A stretch of DNA of 64,000 bases. It comes from Acidimicrobiales bacterium (GTDB lineage Bacteria; Actinomycetota; Acidimicrobiia; Acidimicrobiales; JAVJTC01). Below the pieces are notes generated by a model that saw only the letters and a program-made list of their open reading frames with translations, had not been told where the DNA came from and did no database searches. Of the stretch, positions 34,402 through 42,594 are shown piece by piece. Made by a program: the position numbers and the translations under genes. Location of the stretch: NCBI GenBank assembly GCA_040219085.1, contig JAVJTC010000020.1, positions 62,001 to 126,000 on the forward strand, read 5' to 3'. The first letter of the stretch is position 1. Each line of letters starts with the position of its first letter.

Positions 34402-36258
34402 ATGGTCGACAGGATGCGTCAGGGCGTGCGCAGGGCGGAGACCGCACTGTGGCGCGTCGCCCAGGCGGCCGATCGCCGTCGTCGTGTCTTCGAACTCGGT
34501 GTGGACATCGTCTCATGGACCTTCGCCGTGTGGGTGGCTCTGTGGTGGCGCTTCGAGTTCACGCTCGGTGAGTGGCCGCTGCACCGGGTCTGGGGTCTGA
34601 TCGGCATCGCCGTGATCAGCCAGGTCGCTATCGGCGGCGCATTCGGTCTGTACCGCGGCCGGTGGCGCTTCGGCAGCTTCGACGAGGCGGCGGCGCTGCT
34701 GAGGACCGTGTTGTCGGCGACGGGGATCGTCGCGGTCGTCAACCTGGTGGTCCCGGACCGGCTCGCGCCCACATCGGTCGCCGCGGGCGGCGGGGCCCTG
34801 GCGCTCCTGTTGACGGGCGGCCTGCGCTACACGTGGCGGTTGTTCCGTGAGCGCCAACTGCGTCCGGACCACACCCGGGCCAAGCGGGTGCTGGTCTTCG
34901 GTGCCGGCGAGGGTGGCATCTCACTGGTGACCCAACTCCTGCGCAACCCCGACAGCCCCCTGATCCCCGTGGGCTTCCTCGACGACAACGCCGACAAGCG
35001 CCACCTCGAGGTGCGCGGCGTCAAGGTCCTCGGCACCCGCTACGACATCGCCGAGGTCGCCCGTCGCCTCCACGTGGACCACCTCGTCGTGGCGATCCCC
35101 AGCGCCAATTCCACCCTGTTGCGCAAGCTCGCCCAGGTGGCGGTGGACGTGGGCCTCGACGTGTCCGTCCTCCCTCCCGTGGAGGAGTTCCTCGAGGGGC
35201 ATCGTCCGAGCGCGGCCGACATCCGGCCCCTGGACATCCGAGACCTGCTCGGGCGCCACGAGGTCCAACTCGACGTCTCGCAGATCGCTGACTACGTGCG
35301 GGGCAAGCGCGTCCTGGTCACCGGTGCCGGCGGCTCGATCGGCTCGGAGTTGTGCCGCCAGCTGGACAAGTTCGCTCCGTCAGAACTCGTCATGTTGGAC
35401 CGCGACGAGTCGGCGCTGCACGCCGTGGAGTTGTCGTTGCACGGTCGGGCGCTGCTGGACCGTCGCAACCTCGTGGTCGCCGACATCCGCGACGCGGAGC
35501 GCGTTGCGGAGGTCTTCTCCGAGCACCGCCCGAACGTCGTGTTCCACGCGGCGGCACTCAAGCACCTGCCTCTCCTCGAGATGTACCCGGAGGAGGGCGT
35601 CAAGACCAACGTCTACGGCACGCTCAACGTGTTGAGCGGCGCCAGCGGTGTCGGCGTCGACCGTTTCGTCAACGTCTCGACCGACAAGGCCGCCGATCCC
35701 ACGAGCGTGCTGGGGTGGACCAAACAGATCGCCGAGCAGTTGACGGCCGCCTACGGCGAGGACCAGTCGGGCACATACCTGTCGGTGCGGTTCGGCAACG
35801 TCCTCGGAAGCCGGGGGTCGGTGCTCGAGGCCTTCCGGTCCCAGGTCGCCAGCGGCGGCCCCATCACGGTCACCCACCCCGACGTGACGCGGTTCTTCAT
35901 GACCCCCGAGGAGGCCGCCCAGCTGGTCATCCAGGCCGGTGCGGTCGGCCGCGACGGCGAGGCGCTCGTGTTGGACATGGGCGAACCCGTCAAGATCCTC
36001 GACGTCGCCCGGCAGTTGGCGGCGCAGGCGGACCGTCCGATCGAGATCGTCTTCACCGGGCTGAGGCCTGGGGAGAAGATGCACGAGGTCCTCTTCGGCC
36101 TCGGCGAGATAGACCAGCGTCCCGCCCATCCGCTCATTTCGCATGTCCCCGTGGAACCTGTTCCGCTGAAGGGCTTCGAGGAGCGCGTCATGGCGCAGCT
36201 GAGCGTGCACCGCAACGCCAACCCTCTCGTCGACGACGACATCCGTCGCTTTGGATGA
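34402..36258 (+). CDS. Membrane-bound nucleotide-sugar 4,6-dehydratase (WbpM/PglF/CapD-like)
   Basis: 618 aa from ATG 34402, chosen because GGGAG lies 10 nt upstream; a GTG at 34366 is in frame. Four N-terminal transmembrane helices (~25-135) lead into a first nucleotide-binding domain (VLVFGAGEGGISLVTQLL), then the SDR domain (VLVTGAGGSIGSELCRQL). These enzymes make UDP-4-keto-6-deoxy-GlcNAc, precursor of diacetamido-trideoxy and related sugars. The motifs HAAALKHLPLLEMYPEE, NVSTDKAADPTSVLG and RFGNVLGSRGSV are canonical. In the YxxxK site the first residue is Leu (LGWTK), where Campylobacter and Pseudomonas homologues have Met or Tyr. It overlaps the following fucosyltransferase gene by 8 bp. 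Confidence 0.93.
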   Translation: MVDRMRQGVRRAETALWRVAQAADRRRRVFELGVDIVSWTFAVWVALWWRFEFTLGEWPLHRVWGLIGIAVISQVAIGGAFGLYRGRWRFGSFDEAAALLRTVLSATGIVAVVNLVVPDRLAPTSVAAGGGALALLLTGGLRYTWRLFRERQLRPDHTRAKRVLVFGAGEGGISLVTQLLRNPDSPLIPVGFLDDNADKRHLEVRGVKVLGTRYDIAEVARRLHVDHLVVAIPSANSTLLRKLAQVAVDVGLDVSVLPPVEEFLEGHRPSAADIRPLDIRDLLGRHEVQLDVSQIADYVRGKRVLVTGAGGSIGSELCRQLDKFAPSELVMLDRDESALHAVELSLHGRALLDRRNLVVADIRDAERVAEVFSEHRPNVVFHAAALKHLPLLEMYPEEGVKTNVYGTLNVLSGASGVGVDRFVNVSTDKAADPTSVLGWTKQIAEQLTAAYGEDQSGTYLSVRFGNVLGSRGSVLEAFRSQVASGGPITVTHPDVTRFFMTPEEAAQLVIQAGAVGRDGEALVLDMGEPVKILDVARQLAAQADRPIEIVFTGLRPGEKMHEVLFGLGEIDQRPAHPLISHVPVEPVPLKGFEERVMAQLSVHRNANPLVDDDIRRFG

Positions 36259-37186
36259 GCGCCTCCGACGTCGGCTCGGGCGGCTCGTCGATGCGGAACC
36301 GGTCCAGCGTGGCCTGACGCCCGTCTGGAAAGCTCTGGGCAGGGTGGGCGTCGTCGAGACGACGCCCTCGGTGGCCCCTCACATCCACGGCGGGCTCGGC
36401 AACCAGATATTCATGTTGGCCACGGCCCGTTTCCATGCCAGGCGGACCGGGCGGCAACTGGTGCTCAGGCCGCGGGTCTTCAACGGTCCGCCGTACTGGG
36501 ACACGATCTTCGCGCCGCTGCTCGCGGAGGACGGCGTTGTCATGCTCGAGCCGGGAACGGGGCTGCGGCACGTGATCGGCCCGTCTCTCGTTCACACGGA
36601 GCCGGACTACTCGTTCTCGCCCATTCCGGACGTGCCGACCCCCTCGATCCGTCTGATGGGCTTCTTCCAGTCCGCCCGGTATTTCCCCGACGAGGATCTG
36701 AGCTGGATCGCCCGACCCGTGGCGGAAGTCGCCGAGGTGTCACGGCGGATACTCGACGCGGACTCGCCTGAGGGTTGGGTGTTCGTCCACGTGCGGCGAG
36801 GCGCCGACTACCGCAAGCTGCCGCACCTGCATCCTGTGGTGGCCGAGTCCTATTACGAGGAGGCGACGAGCAGGTTCGGTCCCGATGCCCGGTTCGTGGT
36901 CAGCTCCGACGACATGGCCTGGTGCCGCCGGGCCGATGTCTTCGCCGACCAGCGGTTCCGGTTCATGCCCGATGGCGTCTCGGCCGAGGTGGCGCTCGAG
37001 TTCGGGAGCCGCTGCACGGGTGGCTTCGTCATGGCGAACTCGAGTTACTCCTGGTGGAGCGTGCGTCTCGGTACGGCTGACCGCCGGGTCATCGCACCCG
37101 ATCCGTGGTTCGGTCCGGCGCTCGCCGGCCGAGACCTCTCCGACATGTACGACCCGGGCTGGGAGCGGATTATCTGGTCCGGTTGA
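36251..37186 (+). CDS. GT11 family alpha-1,2-fucosyltransferase-like enzyme
   Basis: 311 aa from a TTG inside the end of the dehydratase gene; start uncertain. GT11 motifs are clear: GGLGNQIFMLATARFHARRT (about residue 47), FVHVRRGADY (GDP-sugar binding, the family's HxRRGD/xY block), SYYEEATSRFGPDARFVVSSDD, and FVMANSSYSWWSVRLG near the C-terminus. It should transfer fucose or a related deoxy sugar from a GDP donor to a glycan. It is cytoplasmic and follows the dehydratase in one transcript. The decayed epimerase fragment begins only 7 bp after its stop, on the opposite strand. Confidence 0.93.
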   Translation: MDERLRRRLGRLVDAEPVQRGLTPVWKALGRVGVVETTPSVAPHIHGGLGNQIFMLATARFHARRTGRQLVLRPRVFNGPPYWDTIFAPLLAEDGVVMLEPGTGLRHVIGPSLVHTEPDYSFSPIPDVPTPSIRLMGFFQSARYFPDEDLSWIARPVAEVAEVSRRILDADSPEGWVFVHVRRGADYRKLPHLHPVVAESYYEEATSRFGPDARFVVSSDDMAWCRRADVFADQRFRFMPDGVSAEVALEFGSRCTGGFVMANSSYSWWSVRLGTADRRVIAPDPWFGPALAGRDLSDMYDPGWERIIWSG

Positions 37187-37192
37187 GGCCGC

Positions 37193-37423
37193 ATGGACGC
37201 TCGACGACGACGCGAGGACCACGTGGGCCTCGTCCTCCTCGCAGACCGCAACGAGGGGTTCAGAGGTGCCAGTGGCGTTGGCTTCGTGGCTCGCCACCGG
37301 GTCGGCGACGGACGGGGCGACGTTGCCGAGCGCGCCGAGGTGGATGACGGAGTCGCGCCCGCCGACGGCGGTGGCACGGCGTCGGGGTCCAGGCGCGTCG
37401 CCTCATGGAACTCGATGTCGGAT
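37193..37423 (-). pseudogene. Remnant of an NAD-dependent sugar epimerase, paralogous to 42573-43505
   Basis: Read on the minus strand, the fragment starts DESDIEFHEATRLDPDAV directly at the ABC exporter's stop codon, shifts frame once, then continues DSVIHLGALGNVAPSVADPV, ASHEANATGT and ASSSSVH before ending next to the fucosyltransferase stop. The intact epimerase has the matching blocks DVEFHEATLLDPDAV, DSIIHLGALGSVPRSVADPM and MASHEANATGT. About 48 N-terminal codons, the frame, and the C-terminal ~190 residues are lost. The intact copy likewise follows an ABC exporter gene of the same length, so this is the relic of a duplicated exporter-epimerase pair. Confidence 0.88.
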
Positions 37424-39133
37424 TCATCCGAGATGTGCGGTCTCGAGGCTGGGGAGGATCTCCGCGGTCGGCCCGATCCGGAAGATCTCACCCTCGCGCA
37501 GCTCGACGACACGGTCACAGATGGACAGCGTCGTCAGCCGGTGGGCGATGATCACGATCGTCCGGTCGCCCCGGATCCGCTCCAGCGTCTCCTGGATCAG
37601 GCCCTCGGTGGCCACGTCGAGCGCGCTGGTGGGTTCGTCGAGTACCAACAGCGAAGGCCGACCGGCGAGAGCGCGGGCGATGCCGATGCGTTGGATCTGG
37701 CCGCCGGAGAGGTTCCGCATGGTGGCGCCCACGTCGGTGTCGTACCCGTGGGGCAACGACATGATCGTCTCGTGGATGCCCGCCTCCCGGGCCGCCGTCT
37801 GGAGAGCGTCGTCGTCGACGTGGGATCGGTACACGGTGATGTTGTCCCTCACCGTTCCGTGGAAGAGTGCGGGGGCCTGGGGGACGAGGGCAACCTGGTG
37901 GGACCAGGAGTCGACGGTGTAGGCGTGGGCGTCGCGGCCGTTGACACGGAAGCGGCCTTCGGTCGGAGCGCGCAGGCGGACGAGAATCTGTGAGAGAGTG
38001 GACTTGCCGCTGCCGGAGGGGCCGGCGAGACCGATGACCTCGCCGCGAGGCACGACCAGGTCGACGCTGTGGACGGCCGGCTGGTCATCGTCGGTGTACG
38101 TGTAGCCGAGCCCGCGCATCTCGATGGTCTCGATCGTTTCTAGATTGGCGTCGCCGAAGGCCTCGACAGCTTCGTTGAAGGACCTGCGTGACTCCTCGAT
38201 CCGTTCGAGAGGGCCGACGGCGCCGATGATGCTGCTGATGCCGCTCTGGAGTTGCTGTCCGTACGTGAGCGAACGTAGAAGCAACAGCGCGATTGCCCCG
38301 AATCCGGCGACGTTGAGATCGTCCTGGCGCGAGGCGATGTACAGCAGCGCGAGTACGACGAACAGGCCGAGTGCACGGTAGGCGGGCGTGACGAGTTGGC
38401 CGATCGACATCGCACGCTTCTGAAGATCCCGGACACGCCGTGTGTGTCCTTCGAGGTGATCGTGGGCCACGTCTCTGGTGCCGAAGACCCGGAAGTCGAG
38501 GGTGTGTGTCGAGACCTCGCTGATGGTCTCACCCAGGGATAGCGAGGCTTGCGAGGTGTCTCGACTCAGCGTCTTGAGGAGCCGGTTGATCGGGATCATC
38601 GCTGCGACGACGACCGACCCGAGGCCGATCATGATGAGTGTCGAGATCGGGTTGATGGTGAAGGCGGCCACAATCATCACAATGACGCTCACGAGTGCGA
38701 TGGTCAGACGGCTGAGCTGGACGAGCCCGGTCGCGCCGCTCGTCACGAAGCCGTTCTGCGACTGGAGGCGGCCCTCGCGCTCGGCCGACTGGCGCTCCCA
38801 GCGGGCGTTGAGGTAGCGCTGCCAGAGGCCCATGCGCTCCCGGTAGAGGTAGAGAGCGTTCACTCTCGCAACACTGAAAGCGGTGGTGATGTTCAGCAGT
38901 AGGGCGGCCGAGACGGCGACAGCGCCGATGGTGAGCAGTTGATCCACCGACAGCTCCAGGTCCAACGGGCCGAGGGTGCCGTCGAACGAGTTCTCGCCAT
39001 CAGCGACGATCTTCGCCAGCGGAACGATGGCGATCAGCGCAACAGTCTCCGCGGCTGCAGCAAGACCGCCGAACATGGCGAGGGGGATCAGCCATAGTCG
39101 ATAGCCGCGGAGTAGACGGATGACATCGATCAT
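37424..39133 (-). CDS. ABC transporter, fused membrane and ATPase domains (PglK/MsbA-like), copy 1
   Basis: 569 aa from ATG 39133; the open frame runs further upstream into a separate gene remnant. Six transmembrane helices in the first ~310 residues (ABC type I exporter), then the ATPase: Walker A GPSGSGKST, Q-loop PQAPALFHG, signature NLSGGQIQR, Walker B LLVLDEPTSALD, His switch IIAHRLTT. Such half-transporters dimerise and flip lipid-linked oligosaccharides, as PglK does. It is very similar over its full length to copy 2 at 43534-45243 and identical in size. The protein ends ETAHLG in both copies. Two related exporters may flip two related intermediates or be partly redundant. Confidence 0.95.
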   Translation of the reverse strand: MIDVIRLLRGYRLWLIPLAMFGGLAAAAETVALIAIVPLAKIVADGENSFDGTLGPLDLELSVDQLLTIGAVAVSAALLLNITTAFSVARVNALYLYRERMGLWQRYLNARWERQSAEREGRLQSQNGFVTSGATGLVQLSRLTIALVSVIVMIVAAFTINPISTLIMIGLGSVVVAAMIPINRLLKTLSRDTSQASLSLGETISEVSTHTLDFRVFGTRDVAHDHLEGHTRRVRDLQKRAMSIGQLVTPAYRALGLFVVLALLYIASRQDDLNVAGFGAIALLLLRSLTYGQQLQSGISSIIGAVGPLERIEESRRSFNEAVEAFGDANLETIETIEMRGLGYTYTDDDQPAVHSVDLVVPRGEVIGLAGPSGSGKSTLSQILVRLRAPTEGRFRVNGRDAHAYTVDSWSHQVALVPQAPALFHGTVRDNITVYRSHVDDDALQTAAREAGIHETIMSLPHGYDTDVGATMRNLSGGQIQRIGIARALAGRPSLLVLDEPTSALDVATEGLIQETLERIRGDRTIVIIAHRLTTLSICDRVVELREGEIFRIGPTAEILPSLETAHLG

Positions 39134-39165
39134 GGCCGCACGCGCCCCGTGGATCGCACGAGGCA

Positions 39166-39171
39166 ACGGTA
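39166..39171 (-). promoter_or_regulatory. TANNNT -10 box for ABC exporter copy 1
   Basis: Reads TACCGT on the minus strand, 32 nt before the ATG at 39133, inside the otherwise non-coding stretch after the methyltransferase remnant. Confidence 0.35.
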
Positions 39172-39255
39172 GCCATCTGAGCCCGTACTTCGACCTCTGA
39201 GGAGGCCGTGAGTCAGGCGCCCTGTCGCTTCGGTGTCGGCATCGCCACCAGATCT

Positions 39256-39610
39256 GCAGTGTTGACCGAACTAGGACGAACGGGGCCGCAGTGCGTGGAC
39301 CTCGGCATTCACCCCACAGCACGACACGCTCGTCGCGGTCAGCCTTGTCGTGGAGGAATGAAGTCCAGTGTTCGATCATGGCGGAGGTGGTTGCGGCGAA
39401 CCGGCGCGCGGCAGCGACAACGGATTCGACATCCGCGTCGTCGGGTTGTGGTCGCTCGCCGTCGTTCGAGAGCCGTGCATCGGCGAGGATGTGCCGGTCG
39501 TCGGATCCGAGGCGTGTCGAATCCACTGCGAGGCCCAGACGCCGCAGCATGCGGGCGAGGGACCCGGCGGCGAAGCCGCGCCCAAGAACGGCACCTCGCC
39601 AACCGCTCAT
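39256..39610 (-). pseudogene. Remnant of a SAM-dependent methyltransferase (Methyltransf_14-like C-terminus)
   Basis: The 583-bp gap between the GT2 gene and ABC copy 1 holds no intact gene, but about 118 codons in frame with the ABC gene look protein-like: AVLGRGFAAGSLARMLRRLG resembles a Rossmann start, and DDADVESVVAAARRFAA, MIEHWTSFLHDKA, RVVLWGECRGPRTAAPF resemble the C-terminal helix plus 'VVLWGAGSKG' strand of C-methyltransferases of sugar pathways. The middle of the protein is missing or altered, and the sequence runs on into the ABC gene without a stop. Most likely a gene broken by deletion. Elsewhere in the gap I see only the exporter promoter region. Confidence 0.4.
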
Positions 39611-39716
39611 CCGACGAATGTGGCGAGGCTAGAAGCACCGTCAGCAGGCACCAACTGCCGCTGTTTGGCAAGGGAGTGTCTGACAGTCCCGCGTGTTGGC
39701 GGGCGACCGGCACGGG

Positions 39717-40610
39717 TCAGGTCGCCCGCGCCGCTTTCAGCCGCCGCTTGACCCGCGCAGCACGTCGCCGTAGCTGATACGCGAGCTTGGAGAGGGGGTA
39801 GTCGACACGCAGGACCCGCTCACACGCGCGTCGTTCGGAGTCCGACAGGGCGGTTCGCGCGAGTGCGGCACGGTACTCTGCGCGGCGGATGTCGTCGCCG
39901 CTCGCATGGTTGCCGTGCGGATCATGCCATTTCGCCTGTTCTTGGAGGCTCATGTGTGATCCCGAGTAGGCGCCTTCGTGGACGCGTCGCTTGAACAGCA
40001 CCTCGTCGACGACGGCGAACGGGCCGTAGAGCGCCATCTCGGCGAGGAGGTTCCGGTCGGCGCCGACGTGGGCCCCGTGTCCGGGCGTGCGCCTGAGGAT
40101 GTCGGTTCGCATGACACCGAAGATCTGGAAGCACGAGTGGTTCTTGGCCACGATGTCGCGAAAGCGGACCGAAGGGCGGGGGGACTCGACACGTAGCCCG
40201 TATTCCTCCACCCCCAGAGCCTTCCCTTCGGCGTCGATACGGGCGATGCGTGAGCAGGCGAGTACCACGTCGGGTCGGTCTTCGAGGCGCTCCACGCAGC
40301 GCGCCAGGTACGTGGGCTCGACGACGTCGTCGTGAGCGGCCCATTTGAAGTAGCGCCCGCTCGCTCGGGCCAACGTGTCGTTGTAGTTGCGGGCTGCTCC
40401 GACGTTCTCGGGTTGACGGTGGTAGCTGACGCGAGGGTCGGCTGCCACGAATTCTCTGCACACCTCTTCGGTGGCGTCTGTCGAGGCGTTGTCGCAGATG
40501 ACGAGCTCGAAGTCTTCGAGAGTCTGTTCGAGGTGGGAGCGGATCGCCTGGCTCACCAACGCTTCACCGTTGCGAACCGGCATGCCGATACTCACACGTG
40601 GCGTCGTCAC
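39717..40610 (-). CDS. Glycosyltransferase family 2
   Basis: 297 aa from GTG 40610, which has AGGGAGGGGAG about 10 nt upstream; the longer open frame lacks family similarity. An inverting GT-A enzyme: VSIGMPVRNGEALVSQAIRS, FELVICDNASTDATEEV, the DxD-like AAHDDVVEPTYLARCVE and later HVGADRNLLAEMALYGPF. The C-terminus is strongly basic (RRRAARVKRRLKAAR), suggesting membrane contact. It probably adds a sugar to the lipid-linked glycan on the cytoplasmic side. It is upstream of the methyltransferase remnant and ABC copy 1 in the same direction. Confidence 0.93.
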   Translation of the reverse strand: MTTPRVSIGMPVRNGEALVSQAIRSHLEQTLEDFELVICDNASTDATEEVCREFVAADPRVSYHRQPENVGAARNYNDTLARASGRYFKWAAHDDVVEPTYLARCVERLEDRPDVVLACSRIARIDAEGKALGVEEYGLRVESPRPSVRFRDIVAKNHSCFQIFGVMRTDILRRTPGHGAHVGADRNLLAEMALYGPFAVVDEVLFKRRVHEGAYSGSHMSLQEQAKWHDPHGNHASGDDIRRAEYRAALARTALSDSERRACERVLRVDYPLSKLAYQLRRRAARVKRRLKAARAT

Positions 40611-40692
40611 GAGGCTTACTCCCCTCCCTGGTTCACAGGGCCCGACAATACGGTGCTGCGCCCGTGTGGTCGATCTGGTGCCGCACGGATCG

Positions 40693-41316
40693 TCACCAGG
40701 ATGCCGGCGCACCGACGGCGGTCACGCCGCCTGGGATGTCGTCGAGCACCACGGCGCCGGCTCCGATTCGTGCGCCGTCGCCGATGGTGATGCCGGGTGT
40801 GACGATCGCTCCGGTGCCGAAGAAGACTTCACGGCCCACGGTCACGGAGCCGTTGAGGTGGACGCCGGGGGAGAGGGTCGAGTACCGGCCGACCCGGCAG
40901 TCGTGGGAGACGACTGCATTGACGTTCAGGTGGACGTGGCGCCCGAGGCGGACGTTGGTGGTGACCCGGGCTCCCGCCGCGAGTTGGACCCCGGGGGACA
41001 GCTCGACGTCGGATCCGATCGTGGCGGCAGGGTGAACCAGGGTGATCGCTGTGCGGTTCCAGCCGGTGAGACGTTCGTCAAGCGCCCGGCGGGTGGAACC
41101 GTCCCCGATTCCGAGCGTGTACGCCACGTCGAGCTCTTCGAGCAGGTCGAGCGCGCCGATGTGAGGGGCGTCGCGTCGTTCGAGAAGCTCGGGGGCGGGG
41201 ACGGTGTCGGCGACGAAGCCCGCGAATTCGGGGACGTCGTGTTGCTCACGCAGGGCCTCGACGATGTCGAGCACCTCGCGCCCGTGACCTCCCGCTCCGA
41301 CGATGACGAGGCGCAT
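40693..41316 (-). CDS. NeuD/PglD-like sugar O- or N-acetyltransferase
   Basis: 207 aa from ATG 41316. The N-terminal nucleotide-sugar domain LVIVGAGGHGREVLDIVEAL is typical for the NeuD/PglD family, and hexapeptide repeats of a left-handed beta-helix fill the rest: IGSDVELSPGVQLAAGARVT, VNAVVSHDCRVGRYSTLSPG, IGDGARIGAGAVVLDDIPGG. His in VVSHDCRVG is the usual catalytic base. PglD acetylates a UDP-4-amino-sugar, using acetyl-CoA. With a PglF-like dehydratase and PglC-like transferase nearby, a role in making an N-acetylated deoxy amino sugar is likely; the aminotransferase is not visible in the window. Confidence 0.93.
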   Translation of the reverse strand: MRLVIVGAGGHGREVLDIVEALREQHDVPEFAGFVADTVPAPELLERRDAPHIGALDLLEELDVAYTLGIGDGSTRRALDERLTGWNRTAITLVHPAATIGSDVELSPGVQLAAGARVTTNVRLGRHVHLNVNAVVSHDCRVGRYSTLSPGVHLNGSVTVGREVFFGTGAIVTPGITIGDGARIGAGAVVLDDIPGGVTAVGAPASW

Positions 41317-41322
41317 CCGGCG

Positions 41323-41328
41323 AGCGTA
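41323..41328 (-). promoter_or_regulatory. TANNNT -10 box for a leaderless acetyltransferase transcript
   Basis: Reads TACGCT on the minus strand, ending exactly 6 nt before the ATG at 41316. This is the same spacing as at khtT, hyuB, the GNAT gene and the last gene. Confidence 0.5.
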
Positions 41329-41382
41329 CAGCGGTGGTCGAGGGACGTCTGTGAGCCGATCTCGCCGCCCGGACGGTGACAC

Positions 41383-41388
41383 TACGCT
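41383..41388 (+). promoter_or_regulatory. TANNNT -10 box for the P-loop gene
   Basis: TACGCT on the plus strand, 35 nt before the GTG at 41424; a strong CGGGAGGGGG ribosome site lies in the leader. Confidence 0.4.
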
Positions 41389-41423
41389 CGGGGCGCCGAC
41401 GATCTCGTGTCGGGAGGGGGCGA

Positions 41424-41990
41424 GTGGGCACTGTCGTGATCGTGGCCGGGGTGAACGGGGCCGGAAAGTCGACGCTGCTCGATTCGGCGACGACGGAAGC
41501 GGGCCTCGATGAGCTCGCGTCAGTCCTCGGACTCAGACGCGACGCTTCCCCCGTCCGACGGATCGAGCTGAGGGACCTGGACCGGCTCCGTTCGTTCGAC
41601 GGCGTCATCCTGGTCGAGGTCTCGATCACGAGACTCTTCGACTCGGACATGCGGTGTCACCTCCGGCGTCTCGAGTACCTGGTCGCCCGTGGCGATGCCG
41701 TCTCGTGCACGCTGACGATCGGTCGTACCGATGCTGTCGTCCGTCTCGTCAGACGGAACTCGCGCATGGTGCTGCGATTGCTGCGAAGGACCCGCTACCG
41801 CAGAGCCCTGAGCATCGTCTATCGAAGCGTGCGGGCCGTCGTTCGCTATCGCGACATGGTGGGCCTTCACGGTCGGTGGTCGACCTGGTGCGTCGATCAC
41901 GCTGTTCGCGAGGTGGTCGTGAGTTTCGAGCAGGTCACTGGTGCGAGTGCCGATTCGGCGAACCGCGGGAGCAGGCAGGTCAGCCAGTGA
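41424..41990 (+). CDS. P-loop NTPase-like protein, unknown
   Basis: 188 aa from GTG, chosen for the CGGGAGGGGG ribosome site 4 nt upstream. It starts VVIVAGVNGAGKSTLLDSA, a textbook Walker A, but I see no clear Walker B; VILVEVSITRLFDSD or the later Arg-rich helices could take part. No transmembrane helix. It might be a small kinase or a sulfotransferase-like P-loop protein, since PAPS-binding loops resemble Walker A, but the perfect GxxxxGKST favours a nucleotide kinase. It overlaps the convergent phosphoglycosyl transferase gene by 11 bp. Confidence 0.6.
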   Translation: MGTVVIVAGVNGAGKSTLLDSATTEAGLDELASVLGLRRDASPVRRIELRDLDRLRSFDGVILVEVSITRLFDSDMRCHLRRLEYLVARGDAVSCTLTIGRTDAVVRLVRRNSRMVLRLLRRTRYRRALSIVYRSVRAVVRYRDMVGLHGRWSTWCVDHAVREVVVSFEQVTGASADSANRGSRQVSQ

Positions 41991-42594
41991 CGATCGGGTC
42001 GTCGTCGGGGTGGCCCTCGACACCTTCGCCCGAGCTCACGGCGCCCAACGTGCGGGCGAGGATCGACAGATCCAGCCGCAACGAGCAGCGGTTCACGTAG
42101 TCGACGTCGTAGCGGATCCGCTCGTCCCAGGGGATCGAGTTGCGGCCGTTGATCTGCGCGAGCCCCGTGATTCCGGGCCGCACCTCCAGTCGACGTCGCT
42201 GGAAGTCGTCGTAGCGCTCCACCTGCTCGCGCACCGTGGGCCTGGGTCCGATCACGCTCATGTCGCCACGGGCGACGTTGATCAGTTGGGGGAGTTCGTC
42301 GAGGGAGAAGCGCCGCAGAACGCGTCCGACGGTGGTGATGCGGTCGTCTGCGGGGATCAGCGGGTTGTCGCCGTCGAGCATCGAACGGAACTTGAGGGCC
42401 TCGAACGGGACGCCGTCGAGTCCGATGCGCTCCTGACGGAACAGGACCGGCCCACGCGAGGTGACTTTGACGGCCACAGCGGCGACGGCGCCGACGAGCA
42501 GCGCCACGGGCGAGACCGCGGCGAGGATCACCCCGTCGAGCAGCCGCTTGCCCCGGTAGCCGACGATGGGCGTCACCTCAGGCTCCGCCACCAT
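41980..42594 (-). CDS. Initiating phosphoglycosyl transferase (PglC/WbaP C-domain type)
   Basis: 204 aa, the size of monotopic PglC-type enzymes. It moves a sugar-phosphate from a UDP-sugar to undecaprenyl phosphate, the first committed step of a lipid-linked glycan. GYRGKRLLDGVILAAVSPVA starts the re-entrant membrane helix. SRGPVLFRQERIGLDG contains the catalytic region, then FEALKFRSM, RRFSLDELPQLINVARGDMS with the catalytic Asp-Glu pair, and IGPRPTVREQVERY and RPGITGLAQINGRN. It overlaps the epimerase gene by 22 bp. It is the only initiating enzyme in the window, so most glycosyltransferases here probably act after it. Confidence 0.96.
   Translation of the reverse strand: MVAEPEVTPIVGYRGKRLLDGVILAAVSPVALLVGAVAAVAVKVTSRGPVLFRQERIGLDGVPFEALKFRSMLDGDNPLIPADDRITTVGRVLRRFSLDELPQLINVARGDMSVIGPRPTVREQVERYDDFQRRRLEVRPGITGLAQINGRNSIPWDERIRYDVDYVNRCSLRLDLSILARTLGAVSSGEGVEGHPDDDPIVTG

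Noticed and set aside
37187-39200. Transposon or IS element behind the exporter duplication
   Set aside because: No transposase fragment, terminal inverted repeats or target duplication was seen around either copy.
39134-39610. A 728-aa exporter starting at 39610
   Set aside because: The paralogue starts at the equivalent of 39133 and has the same 569-aa length; the extra part looks like a different protein.
41424-41990. Another sulfotransferase
   Set aside because: Its P-loop is a perfect Walker A (GVNGAGKST) and no 3'-phosphate motif of sulfotransferases is visible.
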